Shown here: piece by piece, positions 22,798-23,200 of the stretch
Layout: each line of letters starts with the position of its first letter
Numbering within the stretch: the first letter of the stretch is position 1
Source of the DNA: CAXTTV01 sp964247295
GTDB lineage: Bacteria; Chloroflexota; Ktedonobacteria; Ktedonobacterales; Ktedonobacteraceae
Assembly: GCA_964247295.1 (NCBI GenBank)
Contig: CAXTTV010000063.1
Span: forward strand, 1 to 23,200
Length of the DNA stretch: 23,200 nucleotides
Direction of reading: 5' to 3'
Translations under genes and position numbers: made by a program
Notes under the pieces: generated by a model
The model's input: the letters and a program-made list of their open reading frames with translations, nothing else
Told to the model about the DNA's origin: nothing
Database searches by the model: none

Positions 22798-23200
22798 CAG
22801 TTCTTTCCCCGGTTGACTTTCTCTAGCTGGCGGCGCAGGTTCTCAATCTCTTTCTCCAACGCGATCATTTTTAGCTCGCGTCCCACAACTACCTCCTCAA
22901 ATTTCTCCAGATCCAGAATCTTCTCTTGCAACTCAGATTTAGACTCCTGAAGATCTTGTACCACCGACTCGTAGGCGCGCATATCGCGGAGGATGCCGAT
23001 CGCGCCAATCACCTTGCCGTCCGCGTCGCGCAAGGCCGAGGCATTCAGTGTCGTGGGAATGACCTCATCGGAGGCGCTGCGAGGGTTCAAACGAGCATTG
23101 CGGGTCGCGCCACGTTCAATGACCTCGCGCAGGGCTGCCAGAAAGTCGAGAGAAACCTCCGCACGGATAAAGAGAGAGAGGGATTGCTCCCGCGCCTCAG
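22797..23200 (-). CDS. PAS-domain protein with C-terminal coiled coil, partial (5' end outside window)
   Basis: The frame is open from the TGA at 22797-22799 to the window edge, giving at least 133 residues, so the gene starts outside. The visible part includes LDFLAALREVIERG and VIPTTLNASALRDADGKVIG, then AIGILRDM, the usual last strands of a PAS/PAC sensor domain. A coiled coil follows (SKSELQEKILDLEKFEEVV, then LEKEIENLRRQLEK) that runs to the end; no kinase or other output domain follows it. A TTG at 23090 could be read as a start but has no RBS and would cut the PAS domain, so I treat the gene as continuing upstream. It is translationally coupled to the next gene, an NtrB-like kinase with a matching coiled coil. 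A plausible job is to pass a sensed signal to that kinase. Confidence 0.82.
   Translation of the reverse strand, partial: EAREQSLSLFIRAEVSLDFLAALREVIERGATRNARLNPRSASDEVIPTTLNASALRDADGKVIGAIGILRDMRAYESVVQDLQESKSELQEKILDLEKFEEVVVGRELKMIALEKEIENLRRQLEKVNRGKN

Noticed and set aside
1..23200. Mobile elements, CRISPR arrays, tRNA genes, prophage
   Set aside because: No transposase or integrase, no regularly spaced direct repeats, no tRNA-like cloverleaf with a T-loop consensus outside rnpB.

Overview
The window looks like chromosomal DNA of a Chloroflexota bacterium, most likely class Ktedonobacteria. This is an inference from gene style: very large signalling proteins (a membrane STAND/NACHT-HEAT protein, a Ser/Thr kinase fused to a WD40-like propeller, multi-helix sensor kinases) lie beside ordinary housekeeping genes. 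No 16S rRNA or other marker here proves it.

Left part (1-9600), housekeeping. Minus strand: gmk (guanylate kinase) followed by the start of glpX (class II fructose-1,6-bisphosphatase, cut by the window edge). Divergent from gmk is an rqcH/NFACT-family gene, whose 3' end overlaps the convergent rpoN (sigma-54) gene by 15 bp. rnc (RNase III) precedes rpoN on the minus strand. The RNase P RNA gene rnpB follows on the plus strand, with P1, CR-I and CR-V all readable. After it come a 66-codon minus-strand gene and a roughly 670-bp non-coding stretch with a nested set of hairpins. Then come glycerate kinase and a ctaG-type membrane protein (plus strand), and aat (minus strand), which converges on ctaG with 6 bp between them.

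Middle (9790-17127), the most unusual part. A two-gene plus-strand unit has a sigma-A-like promoter. Its first gene encodes a 1741-residue protein: N-terminal membrane helices, a NACHT NTPase, a very long HEAT-type solenoid and a C-terminal coiled coil. Thirty-two bp downstream, with a strong ribosome binding site, lies a Ser/Thr protein kinase with a C-terminal beta-propeller. The layout suits a sensor/switch (STAND) protein at the membrane working with a soluble kinase. An immune or stress role is possible but not shown by the sequence.

Right part (17101-23200), minus-strand sensor genes. A tightly packed operon reads PAS protein (cut by the edge), NtrB-like histidine kinase, then REC-histidine kinase, and ends at a clear rho-independent terminator. 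Beyond it lie a 66-codon gene and a large multi-TM, GAF-like histidine kinase whose 5' end seems to be split by a frameshift. No DNA-binding response regulator is present in the window.

Main points to recheck: the STAND/kinase pair; the heptad-phased histidine-containing repeats in the NtrB-like kinase; a four-cysteine zinc-ribbon-like insert in sigma-54; the missing Asp ligand in RNase III; the kinase frameshift; and the hairpin cluster before glycerate kinase.
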